Positions 13,101 through 23,815 of a stretch of 64,000 nt of DNA are shown piece after piece. The notes beneath the pieces were generated by a model. That model was not told the DNA's origin. It saw only the letters and a program-made list of their open reading frames with translations, and ran no database searches. How positions within the stretch are numbered: the first letter of the stretch is position 1; each line of letters begins with the position of its first letter. The stretch spans positions 5,828,001 through 5,892,000 of the forward strand of contig NC_079241.1 of NCBI RefSeq assembly GCF_028009165.1, read 5' to 3'. Source of the stretch: Akanthomyces muscarius. Lineage: Eukaryota > Ascomycota > Sordariomycetes > Hypocreales > Cordycipitaceae. Position numbers and translations under genes: made by a program.

Positions 13101-15641
13101 TGGGCCATGTATGGAGATTTAATTTACGATCTTACCGACTACTTCAACACAGTCGAACTGAACACTGGAAATGATGTGTACCAGTTCATGGACAAGAAGA
13201 TATCTGATCTTTGGAAGAACAACCCCGGTCAGAACATTAAGCAGGACCTTGATGATGCACTTGCCACTGCCAAGGCCAGTGGGGATCAAGATTCCTATAA
13301 CAAGATGGTCAATTCGTGGACTTGCATCAGGAACTCCTTCTACGTGGGAAAGACCGATTTCAGAGAAAGCGCTCGATGCACGGCCAACAACTGGATCATG
13401 CTGGCCTTCACGATTCTCATCTGCGCAATTATTCTCGTCAAATTCGTGGCCGCCCTTCGCTTCACCTCCAAGCGCCGCCCGTCTCCTCAAGACAAGTTCG
13501 TTATTTGTCAAGTTCCCGCTTATACTGAAGGTGAAGAATCACTTCGGAAGGCGATTGATTCGCTCACTGCATTGCAATACGATAATAAACGCAAGCTCAT
13601 CTTTGTTGTTTGCGATGGTGTCATTACTGGTCAAGGCAACGACCGTCCGACACCCAAGATTGTTCTCGACATTCTTGGTGTTGATCCCAAACTCGATCCT
13701 CCCACTCTACCTTTCAAATCTGTCGGTGCTGGTAGTGAACAGCTGAATTATGGCAAGGTTTACTCTGGCTTGTACGAGTTTGAAGGCAACGTCGTTCCTT
13801 ATATTGTTGTCGTCAAGGTTGGCAAGGAGACGGAGCAGTCCGGCGCTAAGCCTGGTAACCGTGGTAAGCGTGACTCTCAAATTCTGCTCCTGAGTTTCCT
13901 CAACCGCGTCCACCATCGATCTCCCATGAATCCGCTCGAGTTGGAAATGTTTCATCAAATCAACAACATCATTGGCGTTGATCCTGAGTTGTATGAGTAT
14001 CTCCTCATGGTCGATGCCGATACTGCCGTCGAAGAAGATTCTCTCAACCGTTTGGTATCCGCCTGTGCACACAATGCCAAGATTGCCGGTATCTGTGGTG
14101 AAACCAGTCTGCAAAATGATGAAAAGTCATGGTGGACCATGATTCAGGTGTACGAATACTTCATCTCCCACCACCTTACCAAGGCCTTCGAATCGCTCTT
14201 TGGAAGCGTTACCTGCTTGCCGGGATGGTATGTGTTCCTCGCCATTTTCCCACGCAATAATCAAGCTAACTGACTGTGCAGCTTCTCCATGTACCGACTG
14301 AGAACCGTTGATAAGGGCAAGCCTTTGATTATTTCGGACGACGTCATCAAAGAGTACAGCGTCTGCAATGTCGACACCTTGCATCAGAAGAACTTACTAT
14401 CTCTTGGCGAAGATCGCTTCCTGACCACTCTTATGACGAAATACTTCCCATCAATGCACTACAAGTTCGTTCAGGATGCCCAATGTAAGACTGCGGCTCC
14501 AGAATCGTTTGGTGTCCTGATTTCTCAGCGTCGTCGCTGGATCAACTCTACCATTCACAACTTGCTCGAGCTGCTGCGTCTTGGAGACATGTGCGGCTTC
14601 TGCTGCTTCTCCATGCGTTTTGTTGTCTTCATCGATCTCTTCAGTACCGTCATTCTGCCTGCTACTTGCGTTTACTTGGGCTACCTCATCTACCTGCTAG
14701 CAAGTAAAACTGGCCCGTTCCCTGTGATTTCGATTGCCATGTTGGCAGCCGTCTACGGTCTTCAGGCTTTGGTTTTCATTCTCAAGCGCCAGTGGCAGCA
14801 CATTGGGTGGATGATCATTTACATCATTGCCTTCCCCATCTTCTCGTTCGTTCTCCCCATTTACTCGTTCTGGAACCAGGACAACTTTAGCTGGGGTAAC
14901 ACTCGCATTGTCATTGGAGAGAAGGGTAACAAGCAAGTTATTGCCGTGGAAGATGAGGTTTTCGATCCCCGATCCATTCCCATGCAGCGATGGGATGATT
15001 ATGCTTACGCCAGCAACCTGCCTGGCCGTCGTGGCGGCTACCAGGAGAAGGAGGACTCGCCCTACATGGACCAGTATGAGATGGACGAGATGAAGTCTGT
15101 CTACTCTGCCGCTCCTCAAGGAACTGTTCTCTCCGGCATGCCTGGCAACAACCCCTACATGACGCCGCACTCGCCTGCCCCTTTTGCCAACCGCAGCTCT
15201 ACCATGATGCACCAGCAGGATCCCTTGATGCAGTCTAGAAGACAATCTTCTGTCGTGGATTTCCAGGGTCGCCAGTCTCCCTACCAAGACTTTCCCCAGG
15301 CACGTCCCAGCATGATGAACGTTCGTAGCCAGTCCAACCTGTCTCACATTGGCGGCAACCGAGCCTCGTCTGCCATTGGCTACGTCGGCGGCCATCGCCC
15401 TCCCATGGCTAGCGACGCCTCGCTGGCCAACGTCAACATTGACTTTCGGCAAAACAGCGGCGCGACGTCGGACGGCTCCATCATTGAGTCAATTCAGGCT
15501 GTGCTCCGTGAGGTTGACCTGGACACCATCACCAAGAAGCAGGTGCGCGCTCTCGTCGAGCAGCGCCTGCAGACTGAGTTAGTTGGTGAGCGTCGGACGT
15601 TCCTTGATCGACAGATTGATCGCGAATTGGAGAATATGTAA
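10198..15641 (+). CDS. chsVII: Class VII chitin synthase with degenerate myosin-like N-terminus
   Basis: Exons are 10198..10472, 10529..14227 and 14282..15641, summing to 1,777 codons plus stop. Intron 1 has GTAAGT, TCTAACC and TAG; intron 2 has GTATGT, GCTAACT and CAG and interrupts the conserved [10 protein letters not shown] stretch (Cys 1325 is the split codon). Domains: myosin-like N-terminal region with no P-loop; membrane segments near 740-760 and 776-797; cytochrome-b5-like regions near 810 and 930; chitin synthase domain with VDADT near 1252 and QRRRW near 1407; downstream membrane cluster; and a C-terminal DEK_C-type domain (about 1720-1777). Absence of the P-loop and the shorter N-terminus separate it from class V. 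The divergent arrangement with the class V gene is the conserved csmA/csmB-type pair of filamentous ascomycetes. The role in polarised growth and wall integrity is family knowledge. Confidence 0.96.
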
Positions 15642-16141
15642 AGGGGCGGACGAGGATGTTTAGGGCATAGGAGCGAAATTTGGATTTAGGGGCACGAGGA
15701 GTCTGTCATTTGCATTTTGGCCTCTTTTTCAAGTGCACATTTTGGTATCATAATATCTATTCGCTTAATAATGTTTCGGGGAAGTGTTTGTCATGCGCCC
15801 CTGCGAGATGCAATCCTTTGGTTTTATGTATTTTACTTTGGATATTTGTCGTCTTATGGAAACGGTTTTTGGAAAGAAAACAAACACAGCACGATTTATT
15901 GCAATGCAGTTATATTCCTTTTTTTTTTACAGTGCTTTTTGAGCTAAGATTTGACTCACAATCTATGAGCTGCAGATGAATCTCTATATTCGAGCAGAAA
16001 GTCCATCTCCCTAATACAGTTGCATTCACATCACATTAGAAGCCCAATGTGGAGGTCCATTCGTTAAATTCGTCGATTTACCATTTTCTTTTGTTGGATT
16101 TAAGTTATTCTATATATATTGGCCGACGGCGGGCGGCAAGC
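15642..16141. other. Intergenic, convergent 3' regions
   Basis: A 500-bp AT-richer stretch between the 3' end of the class VII chitin synthase (plus) and the 3' end of the kinase gene (minus). It should hold both 3' UTRs. No gene or repeat was seen. Confidence 0.6.
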
Positions 16142-17594
16142 CTATGTGTCAATCTTGCCGACACCTTTGAGGCGCAAGTAGACATCTGTGCCCCAGCCGT
16201 AGAGGCTCTGCAGGGCGATGCCGCCGCCAAAGTACTCGGCGTAGGCGCGGCTCAGCGGCAGCCCGTAGCCCAGGCCGGCAATGGAGCTGCCGCCGCTGCT
16301 GGCGGTGGCAATGGCCGAGAGGCCGTCGCCGCCCGAGGGGCTGGTGTACTCTTGGTCGTCGGAGAAGGTGGTGAAGGAGTAGGACCATATGTCGGGGAGG
16401 ACGTCGGTGGGTATGCCGCCGCCGCGGTCGCGGATGCGGATGGTGACGCCGGGGGTGTTGTCGTCGAGGGGCAGGATGGCGCTGCTGCGGAAGCGGCCGG
16501 CCTCGTGCTCGGCGGCGGGGATGCTAGGGATTGTCTCGGGCGGCTGGTGCTTGAAGGCGGGCTCGGGGGCGATGGTGACGACGATGGGCTCGCGGGTCTT
16601 GCTCTCGACGGTGGCGCGGAAGGCGTTCTTGAGCAGCTCGGTGACAATGTACTCGAGGTGCATGGGGACAAAGGCGAGGGTGGTGGTGTCGGGCTCGCCG
16701 TCGACGACGAGCTCGGGGCGGACGCCGTAGCGCAGCTCGCAGATGTCGGCGACGAAGCCGGCGCAGGACTCGATGGTGAGGGCCGGGCGGAGGGCCGTGT
16801 CGATGACGCCAATGTACGAGGGGTGGTCCGGGCAGGGCGTCGGGCTGGCGTCGGGGTCAAAGTGCTCCTGGCTGCTAAAGTGCAGGGCAATGTGCTGCTC
16901 GGCGACGAGGCGGGTGCCGATGCGGGCGCGCAGGTGGCTGTCGAGGAAGGCGGTGACCTCGGCGGGGGAGATGTAGCGGCGGCACTCGAGGAAGCCCTTG
17001 GCGAGGATGGGGATGGTGTCGGTGTGGGTGGCGACGAGCTCGGCGAGGACGTGGGTGAAGCGCACCTCGTCGTCGGGCGTGGCGATGGCGCGGCCCTCGA
17101 CGGCGGCCTTCCAGTACGGCAGGAGGATGGACAGCGAGTGCAGGTAGTTGTTGTAGATGCGCGAGATGTTGGGGTTGGAGACGACGATGAAGGGCAGGTT
17201 GCGCAGCGCCTGGATGCGGTGGGCGAGGCGGATCGGGAGGAGCGAGAGGGTGAAGTTGGCCGACGAGAGGAGGGAGCGTTCGGAGAGAGGAGGGCGGCCG
17301 TGTCTGGAGGAGGAGGACGACGGTTAGCTACGAGTGTGTTTTTGTTTCGCGGAGACGAGGCGGCGAAACTGCTTGCTAAGGGGGGGAGTCTCTTTCTTAC
17401 TTGACGAGATCGGCCAAACTCAGCGGATGTTGCGTCTGACGGGCTAATGTGGCAATGTCGGCGTCGGTGACCTTATCGACCGAAGCGCCGGAGGTGGAAA
17501 AGAGGCGCGGCCGCCGATGGCATGATGATGCGCTGCTGTGTGTGGCGGTCTGGCGGCATGCGAGCCGGGCGGATATATTTACTCGCGCTGCCAT
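16142..17594 (-). CDS. Mitochondrial alpha-ketoacid dehydrogenase kinase (PDK/BCKDK family)
   Basis: Exon 1 is 17594..17401 and exon 2 is 17303..16142, with a 97-bp intron (GTAAGA, GCTAACC, CCAG); 451 aa. The N-terminus is Arg/Ser-rich without acidic residues for about 40 residues, as expected of a mitochondrial targeting peptide. An alpha-helical kinase N-domain follows (conserved stretch HPLSLADLVKHGRPPLSERS and NPNISRIYNNYL). The C-terminal GHKL ATPase domain shows an N-box ELLKNAFRATVE (about 286), a G1-like box DRGGGIP (about 360) and a G2-like box GLGYGLPLSRAYAEYFGG (about 410). Family members phosphorylate the E1-alpha subunit of pyruvate or branched-chain ketoacid dehydrogenase in the matrix. 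Which of the two is the substrate cannot be settled by eye. The gene is GC-rich, which explains a long antisense open frame over it. Confidence 0.93.
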
Positions 17595-18373
17595 GGCAGC
17601 ATGGCGCGAATTCGGGTCTCCTGCCGGGGTGGCTAGATGATGCGGTTGTGTCGATCGATTGTCCTTGTGTGAAAGCGCTTGGAATTGACGGCGAGGGCTG
17701 GCAATGGAGAGAAAAAAACGACCAGACTGCTATTGATAGCTTGTTCGTTCGTGGGCTGAAACACGGTATGACTTGAAAGTTTTCGGGTTGGGTGGGTAGG
17801 ATGCGACAATGGGTGATACAGGCGAGTAGCAATGCAGATGTTGGGCGGGCAGCTGTGATGTGTGAGGGCGGTTGTTGTTGAGGCGGGTGAGTCGTGACAT
17901 AATCCGGGGTTTGCCAGGGTATGCCGCGGTCGGTGAGGCACGAGGCCCGAGACCGACTACATGGGCCGCTGCCAGCCGCTGCACCCCCATGTCTAGTCTT
18001 GCAGCGTCATGCAGGTTGTCGCGGTTATGTATATGATGAAAGTAATTGCTACGTAATTATACGTCTTGATATGTGTATATACATGTATATTCTTCTTTTT
18101 TTTTTTTTGGCCTCATGGAACGCCGGTCTTGTGGGTAAAGCGCAGCTAGCATGTGTTTTCCCCGCGCCAGATATTGGTAAAGTCAGAGGTACGGAGTACA
18201 CCGTGTAAGTAGCACCAAGTAATCCCTGCAATCACGTAACTGGGGTTCAGCAAGGTGCATGGGCAGATGGCAGTCTGTTGTATTTATGATTTATATCGGT
18301 CTATATCGCAAAGAACTCGCTGAGAAGCTCGCCATGCATCGACATAACTGCGTGCGTCACGCTCATCCCTCGC
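17595..18373. other. Intergenic, kinase promoter and inhibitor 3' region
   Basis: About 780 bp upstream of the kinase gene and downstream of the I9 inhibitor gene. A homopolymer T run lies near 18096-18108. No gene was recognised. Confidence 0.5.
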
Positions 18374-18862
18374 TCACTGAGTAGTGGCGACGCCGTCGGG
18401 CTCGACAGCCTTGACGTGGGGATGAGACTCGAGGGTGGTGATGGAGTCCTCGGGGTAGCTGACACTGCGCATAAGAACAGCACTGGGTTAGCAATCTCGC
18501 TCTGCTGGATTGTATGGTCGAGGGTACGGCTCCCGGCATCCATCAGGGTGCGGGGGTGGTGGCATATGGCTGGGAATGGCACGTACGAGAAGCCCTTGAT
18601 GATATCGTACTCGTGGATAATCTTGCCGCCTTGCTCGACGCACTTGTCCTTGGTCCTGCGAAGAGGCTTGTTAGTGATGCGCACTCCATGAGCTGTAGCA
18701 TGTTTTGGTGGTGTTATGGCGTGCTACTCACTCCTTGATCTGCTCCGGCGTGGACTCGTCCTTGAGGGTGACCTGGGTGCAAGTATGTTAGCAAGTGTTG
18801 TTGAAAACAGGTCGCGGGTCGGTTCGCCGTCTGTAGACATGACTTACAATATAGGTAGGCAT
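18374..18862 (-). CDS. Small I9-type proteinase inhibitor (Pbi2-like)
   Basis: Four small exons: 18862..18848 (15 nt), 18772..18732, 18655..18587 and 18458..18374; total 70 codons including stop (69 aa). Introns are 75, 76 and 128 bp with GTAAGT, GTGAGT and GTACGT donors. The protein starts MPTYIVTLKDESTPEQIKE and continues through KGFSYPEDSITTLESHP to a C-terminus ending VEPDGVATTQ. This matches the inhibitor-I9 / subtilisin-propeptide fold of yeast proteinase-B inhibitor Pbi2: a short beta strand at the N-terminus, a central YDIIKGF core and an acidic C-terminal tail. Family members act in cytosol/vacuole as slow inhibitors of subtilisin-like proteinase B and take part in vacuole fusion. 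No simple ORF reveals this gene because the longest exon is 85 nt; phase closure across all four exons supports it. Confidence 0.88.
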
Positions 18863-20438
18863 TTTTACGGTGTGAAATGTTGATGGGCGCAATTGATGTT
18901 GAGGGGAGAAAGCAATGGGTCGCGCCGTGATGATGTAGTAGGCGGGGGAGGGGTATGACGTGGGCCTCAGCCTAGGCCTCCAGGCCATGACCATGGTTCT
19001 ATGTCACGAACTGGTATGCACGCGTGCCCTGCTTCTGGCTGCAGTGTAGGACAACCATGGCGCCTTTAACCTAAATTGTGGCTCTTCCGCCAACGTTATC
19101 TGCGCTCCAATGGAGGCGTTACAGGCACCCGGGCATCACGTGGAGCACGTCGTCGATGATGCTGCATCGTCGTTTGGTGTGGCTACCCTACACGGTAGGC
19201 ATTTGAGACTGTCAATGCACGCAACAGCGCGTTGTCGACGTGTTGAGGGCATTGGAGACGAATTTAGACTGTTTGTTTTTCTCCCTCTTAAATTGGAGCA
19301 ACGATGATTCTATCTGACGGGTAATTCACCTTTTGCGCCCTGACGCGTCTCTGTCGTTGCTACGTCTACTTAGCCAAGATGAAGTGTCAGGGGCACCACG
19401 TGTGATCCGACACAGCATTTTTTCAGATGTTCAATCCGGATAAAAATAGAGACCACAGGCTGCGGGACAGATCTATCCGGCCGATTCTCCAACTCGCCGA
19501 CATGGGCTTGTTACTGGTACAAATGTACAATGAATTACTGCGCAGGGTGGCCAGGTACAACTGCGTGCTGCCCGGCACTAGTAAAAACCGTATTCGTAGC
19601 CGGTTCCTAACGCGATTACGACGTTCGATCTGCTAGTCTAATAAACGCTGCTCTGGGCCGGTTAGCCCCGTGTTGAATTTTGCGCCCGGCTCGTCCAACG
19701 AAAATTTAAATTACGAGACATGGATGGAACGGCTGGCCCGGCTTCAGCTGCGCAATGGGCTTACAGTAGGCAGTCAATCAGGCGATGCTGCAAAAAGCGC
19801 CTTGTTTGTGGTTCAAGAAAGACAAGGTGTAAAGTCAAACCAGCCCGAATTTGCGCCTTTCCGACTGTTCGCGCCAATACGCTCATCGCCATGCATCCCA
19901 CGGTGCTTTTCCCATCCGTCCCATCGGTCTCCGCTTTGGCTCCGCCCTGCCTTTGCCAGGCAGGGACCTAGAAGCGTTGACCCCCTCCAAAATTTTTCCT
20001 TGGGAATATTTTTGTTGTCAAATTGCATTTGTCTGCGCTATCTTTGGTCCCCTACAGGCTCGACCCCCCCCTAAATAATTAGTACACATCCTCTACCAGT
20101 AGAGTGCCTCTGCACACCTAATTTGCTACGGGACCGTCGGCCCGGAACCCCCCCCCGGAGCGTGCTGGTTCCTCTAAACCTCCTGTGACCGGGGCTCTCA
20201 AAGTGCAAAAGCACCAATTGACTACCCCTACCCGGCCCTCCTCGCTTCATTCCTTCCTCTTCATCTCCTTCCTCTGACCTGAGCCTCCCCCAACTCCTGG
20301 CCCCCGACCCTCCTCCGTCGTCGTCCAGATCGCAGAGTCAACCGAAACAGGCAGAGACCTTGTTTTCCCCCTCCCACCTGCTGCCATCGTTGCTCGAAAT
20401 ATACACTTGTCGGCTCTCCCTGGCCACCCGTCGATACA
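18863..20438. promoter_or_regulatory. Divergent promoter region, I9 inhibitor / ERG5
   Basis: A 1.6-kb gene-free stretch between two divergent starts. CACGTG E-boxes occur at 19137-19142 (as ATCACGTG) and 19397-19402 (followed by TGAT), roughly 1.0-1.3 kb upstream of ERG5. The 20,200-20,438 segment is pyrimidine-rich and has no ATG, consistent with the ERG5 leader. No gene was recognised; the small open frames here look random. Confidence 0.5.
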
Positions 20439-22223
20439 ATGGCTGCCGCCGTCAACTCTTCGTCGACCTTTAGCTCCGTGCTTGCTACTTCCAAGTTCAC
20501 GGCTGCTGGTCTTCCTCCTCAGATTGACTATGTCATTGACACAATCACCTCTGCCAGTCCATGGACTCTGCTCCTGACGCTCGTCGCCATGTGCGTCGTC
20601 TACGACCAGAGTATGTGCTCCTCGTCCGACTGTGCATCGTGACAAACAGAAACACGCTTCTAACACGCATCCATAGTTTCGTACTTTCTCAACAAGGGTA
20701 GCATCGCCGGTCCTCTGTTCAAGACGCCCTTCATTGGCCCGTTCCTGGAGTCCATGGACCCCAAGTTTGAGGAATACCATGCCAAGTGGCTGAGCGGTCC
20801 CCTCAGCTGCGTTTCCGTCTTCCACAAGTATGCTTGCCTCATGCCCATGCCACCCCGTAAAATTTTTTTCCAACACATTACTTCCTAGGTTCGTCGTCAT
20901 TGCTTCCACCAGAGATCTTGCCCGCAAGGTCCTCAACTCGCCCGCCTACGTCAAGCCTTGTGTCGTCGATGTCGCCCACAAGCTGCTCGGACACGACAAC
21001 TGGGTCTTCCTTGACGGCAAGGCCCACGTCGACTTCCGCAAGGGCCTCAACGGTCTCTTCACCCGCAAGGCTCTCGAGCTCTACCTGCCCGGCCAGGAGG
21101 AGGTATACAAGACCTACTTTGAGCGCTTCGTCAATGTCACCAAGAAGGCTGGCGGCAAGCCCATCCCCTTTATGCCCGAGTTCCGTGAGCTCATGTGCGC
21201 CGTCTCTTGCCGCACTTTCGTCGGCCACTACATCAGCGACGAGGCTGTCAAGAAGATTGCCGACGACTACTATCTCATCACTGCCGCTCTCGAGCTTGTC
21301 AACTTCCCGATCATTATCCCCTACACCAAGACTTGGTACGGCAAGAAGGCTGCCGACATGGTCCTCGCCGAGTTTGCCAAGTGTGCCGCCAAGAGCAAGG
21401 TCCGTATGGCCGCGGGTGGTGACATTACTTGTATCATGGACGCCTGGATTATTCAGATGATCAAGTCTGACCGCTGGCGCGAGGCCCAGGAGAAGGGCGA
21501 GGATGCTGGCGAGAAGCCCTCTCCCATTCTCCGCATGTTTGGCGACTACGAAATCTCCCAGACCATCTTCACCTTCCTCTTCGCCTCTCAGGATGCCACG
21601 AGCAGTGCCGCCACCTGGCTGTTCCAGATCACTGCCCAGCGCCCCGATGTCCTCGACCGTATTCGTGAGGAAAACCTCAAGGTTCGCAACGGCGATCCCA
21701 ACGCCGATCTCACCATGGACCAGCTCGAGTCTCTCACTTACACCCGCGCTGTCGTTCGTGAGCTCCTCCGCTACCGCCCTCCTGTGCTCATGGTTCCCTA
21801 CCTCGTCAAGAAGGCGTTCCCCATCACCGAGAACTATACTGTCCCCAAGGGCTCTATGCTGATTCCGACCACATACCTGGCCCTGCACGACCCCGACGTG
21901 TATGAGAACCCCGACAAGTTCGACCCTGACCGCTACTACATTGGCGATGCCGAGGAGAAGGGCGCCAAGAACTACCTCGTTTTCGGCACTGGCCCTCACT
22001 ACTGCCTTGGCCAGGTCTACGCTCAGCTCAACCTTGCTCTGATGGTTGGAAAGGCCTCTGTTCAGCTAGACTGGACTCACCACGCCACCCCTCTTTCTGA
22101 GGAGATTAAAGTGTTTGCCACAATTTTCCCCAAGGTATGCTGCCTATAAGTTACTACTGCATGACCTATATACTAATCGTTTACCAGGACGACTGCCCCC
22201 TCACCTTTGAGAGGCGACAGTAA
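20439..22223 (+). CDS. ERG5: C-22 sterol desaturase, cytochrome P450 CYP61 (ERG5)
   Basis: Exons 20439..20610, 20677..20827, 20889..22134 and 22188..22223; 534 aa, normal for CYP61. The enzyme introduces the C22-C23 double bond of ergosterol in the ER. An N-terminal membrane anchor (about 40-57) precedes the P450 fold. The I-helix reads [15 protein letters not shown] (about 338-350), the CYP61 pattern rather than the CYP51 one; the ExxR motif ELLR is near 398; and the heme loop [11 protein letters not shown] places the ligand Cys at about 480. The last exon is only 12 codons ([11 protein letters not shown] plus stop) and the main open frame otherwise runs into a false stop 10 bp into the intron. 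CYP51 (ERG11) was considered and rejected on the I-helix and heme-loop sequence. Confidence 0.97.
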
Positions 22224-22900
22224 AAAAGTATATTCGATTGGGATTTCTTGGCGTTGGTCTGTTTTTCGGCTCTGTTAATATTCGGCTCGGAAACGATGTG
22301 GGCGGGTTAGACGATTGCCTGCACGAGAAACATGTTTCTATGGTAATACTTCTGGAGGATGGAGGATGAGGGCGATTCATGATGCTAATTGCACTTGGTT
22401 TGGATATAGATACGGTCGCCGTGTGGAAGGTGGCACTGACTGCCACCACAGTGGCCGGGCAGCCTTAATAATGATTTCAAGCATTGTACATAGCTCATTA
22501 CAAAATTCACGGCTGCGGCTAATATTTTAAAGCTCGAACAATTGCGTGTGATTGACTCAGCTCAACATCGACTTCACGGTTTTAAAATGTGTAATTTTGG
22601 TGGAATGACTTCATTCTCGGGGAGAGTGAAATTGGGAAACTGAAAGTTGGCAGTAATTTGTAATCGTGGTAGCTGTGCTGGCGTGCACACTCCGTATTCG
22701 CAGGTAGACCGATGACGAGCTTGTGAAGCTTCCCCAACGTGGGACCGTCACTCCCGCTCAGTGCCCATCTACCTACTACCAGGCACCCTAGCCACCTACA
22801 TCAGTCACCCTCTGGCGCCGAACAATCGCACAGCCCGGTCGACAATCCCGGACCGCGATACAATTCCCCGAAATATACACAGTCACACTCGGCAGAAATA
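22224..22900. other. Intergenic between ERG5 and rhodanese
   Basis: About 680 bp containing the ERG5 3' region and the rhodanese promoter. An open frame continuing upstream of 22901 is in phase with the rhodanese gene, but no protein-like sequence is seen there. TACCTACTACC-like motifs lie near 22770. Confidence 0.5.
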
Positions 22901-23592
22901 ATGGCAAGCGGAAGAGCCGTCTCCTCGGCCGTGCGCTCGGCGGCTACGATCCGTTCCGCGACCTGGGGACACGCAGCCTCGGGCCAGCGATGCGCCGCCG
23001 CCGCCGTTCTGCCTGCCTCTCGCGCATTCACCACTGCTGTTCTCACGAGAGTTTCCGCCGCCTCGCCGACGGCCTCTCGCCGCGGCGCGCTGCCACCGCC
23101 GTCGTCTTCTGCCGCGCGTTGGTACTCGGCCGACCCGTCGCCGACCAAGCTCTGGAGCTTTGACGAGATTCAGAAGCAGCTGCAGACCAACGAGGATAAG
23201 AATGTGGTTTTCGTCGGTCAGTCCCCCCCCCCCCCCCGTTTACCCACAGTCTCCCACCCTGAGCTAAGCAAAACATGTTCTTTTCCGCAGACGTCCGCGA
23301 ACCGGTCGAGCTCCGCGAGACGGGCAAAATTCCCGGCGCCATCAACATGCCCATGACGACGGCCGTGCAGAGCCTGCACGTGCCCGAGGACGAGTTCGAG
23401 GAAATGCACGGGTACCCGCGCCCGGGCAAGGACAAGACGCTCGTGTTTTACTGCAAGGCCGGCATCCGCGCCAAGTCGGCGGCCGGGCTGGCGCTGCACG
23501 CCGGGTGGACGAGCGTCGGCGAGTACAGGGGCTCGTGGCTGGACTGGGCGGAGCACAATGGGCCGGTGGAAAAGGTGAGTGGCGGCAAGTGA
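22901..23592 (+). CDS. Mitochondrial rhodanese-domain protein
   Basis: Exons 22901..23216 and 23291..23592, phase 1 junction rebuilding Asp106 of the rhodanese start VVFVDVREPVEL; 205 aa. The first about 75 residues are rich in Ala, Ser and Arg with almost no acidic residues, a likely mitochondrial presequence. A single rhodanese domain follows (about 88-200) with GAINMP and an active-site loop YCKAGIRAKSA with catalytic Cys160. Single-domain rhodaneses transfer sulfane sulfur to cyanide or protein thiols; the physiological acceptor is unknown here. The intron carries a 15-C homopolymer just after the donor. The ATG at 22901 is preferred over in-frame codons upstream because it begins the presequence-like segment. 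Confidence 0.9.
23223..23237 (+). repeat. 15-nt poly-C tract in the rhodanese intron
   Basis: Fifteen consecutive C residues start six bases into the intron that begins at 23217. Such runs are prone to length change and sequencing error; being intronic, a length change does not affect the reading frame. Confidence 0.9.
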
Positions 23593-23815
23593 TGACTTCT
23601 GCGCCCGTGACACGGGGAAGCAACCGTTGTACATTATGATAGACACTCGGAATGTACCTCTGGGATATGTACATGTTCAGAAAGCATGTCGCGAGATAGT
23701 GACAAATATATCCACAGTTATTGCAAAAGTACGTTAATAACAAACTACCGAGAAAATTAAAACGCCTGTGCTCGTGGTCGTCTTTACTTTACACAAAGCA
23801 CCTGCTTCCCAAAAC

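Noticed and set aside
16049..17404. 451-codon plus-strand open frame opposite the mitochondrial kinase
   Set aside because: Almost entirely Gly/Ala/Asp/Val repeats from GC-rich antisense; the minus strand carries the N-, G1- and G2-type boxes of a kinase.
20878..21999. 373-codon minus-strand open frame opposite ERG5
   Set aside because: Antisense of a biased P450 exon; no domain.
20439..22223. CYP51 (ERG11) identity for the P450 gene
   Set aside because: The I-helix FASQDATSS and heme loop [11 protein letters not shown] are CYP61-type; CYP51 would show different residues at both.
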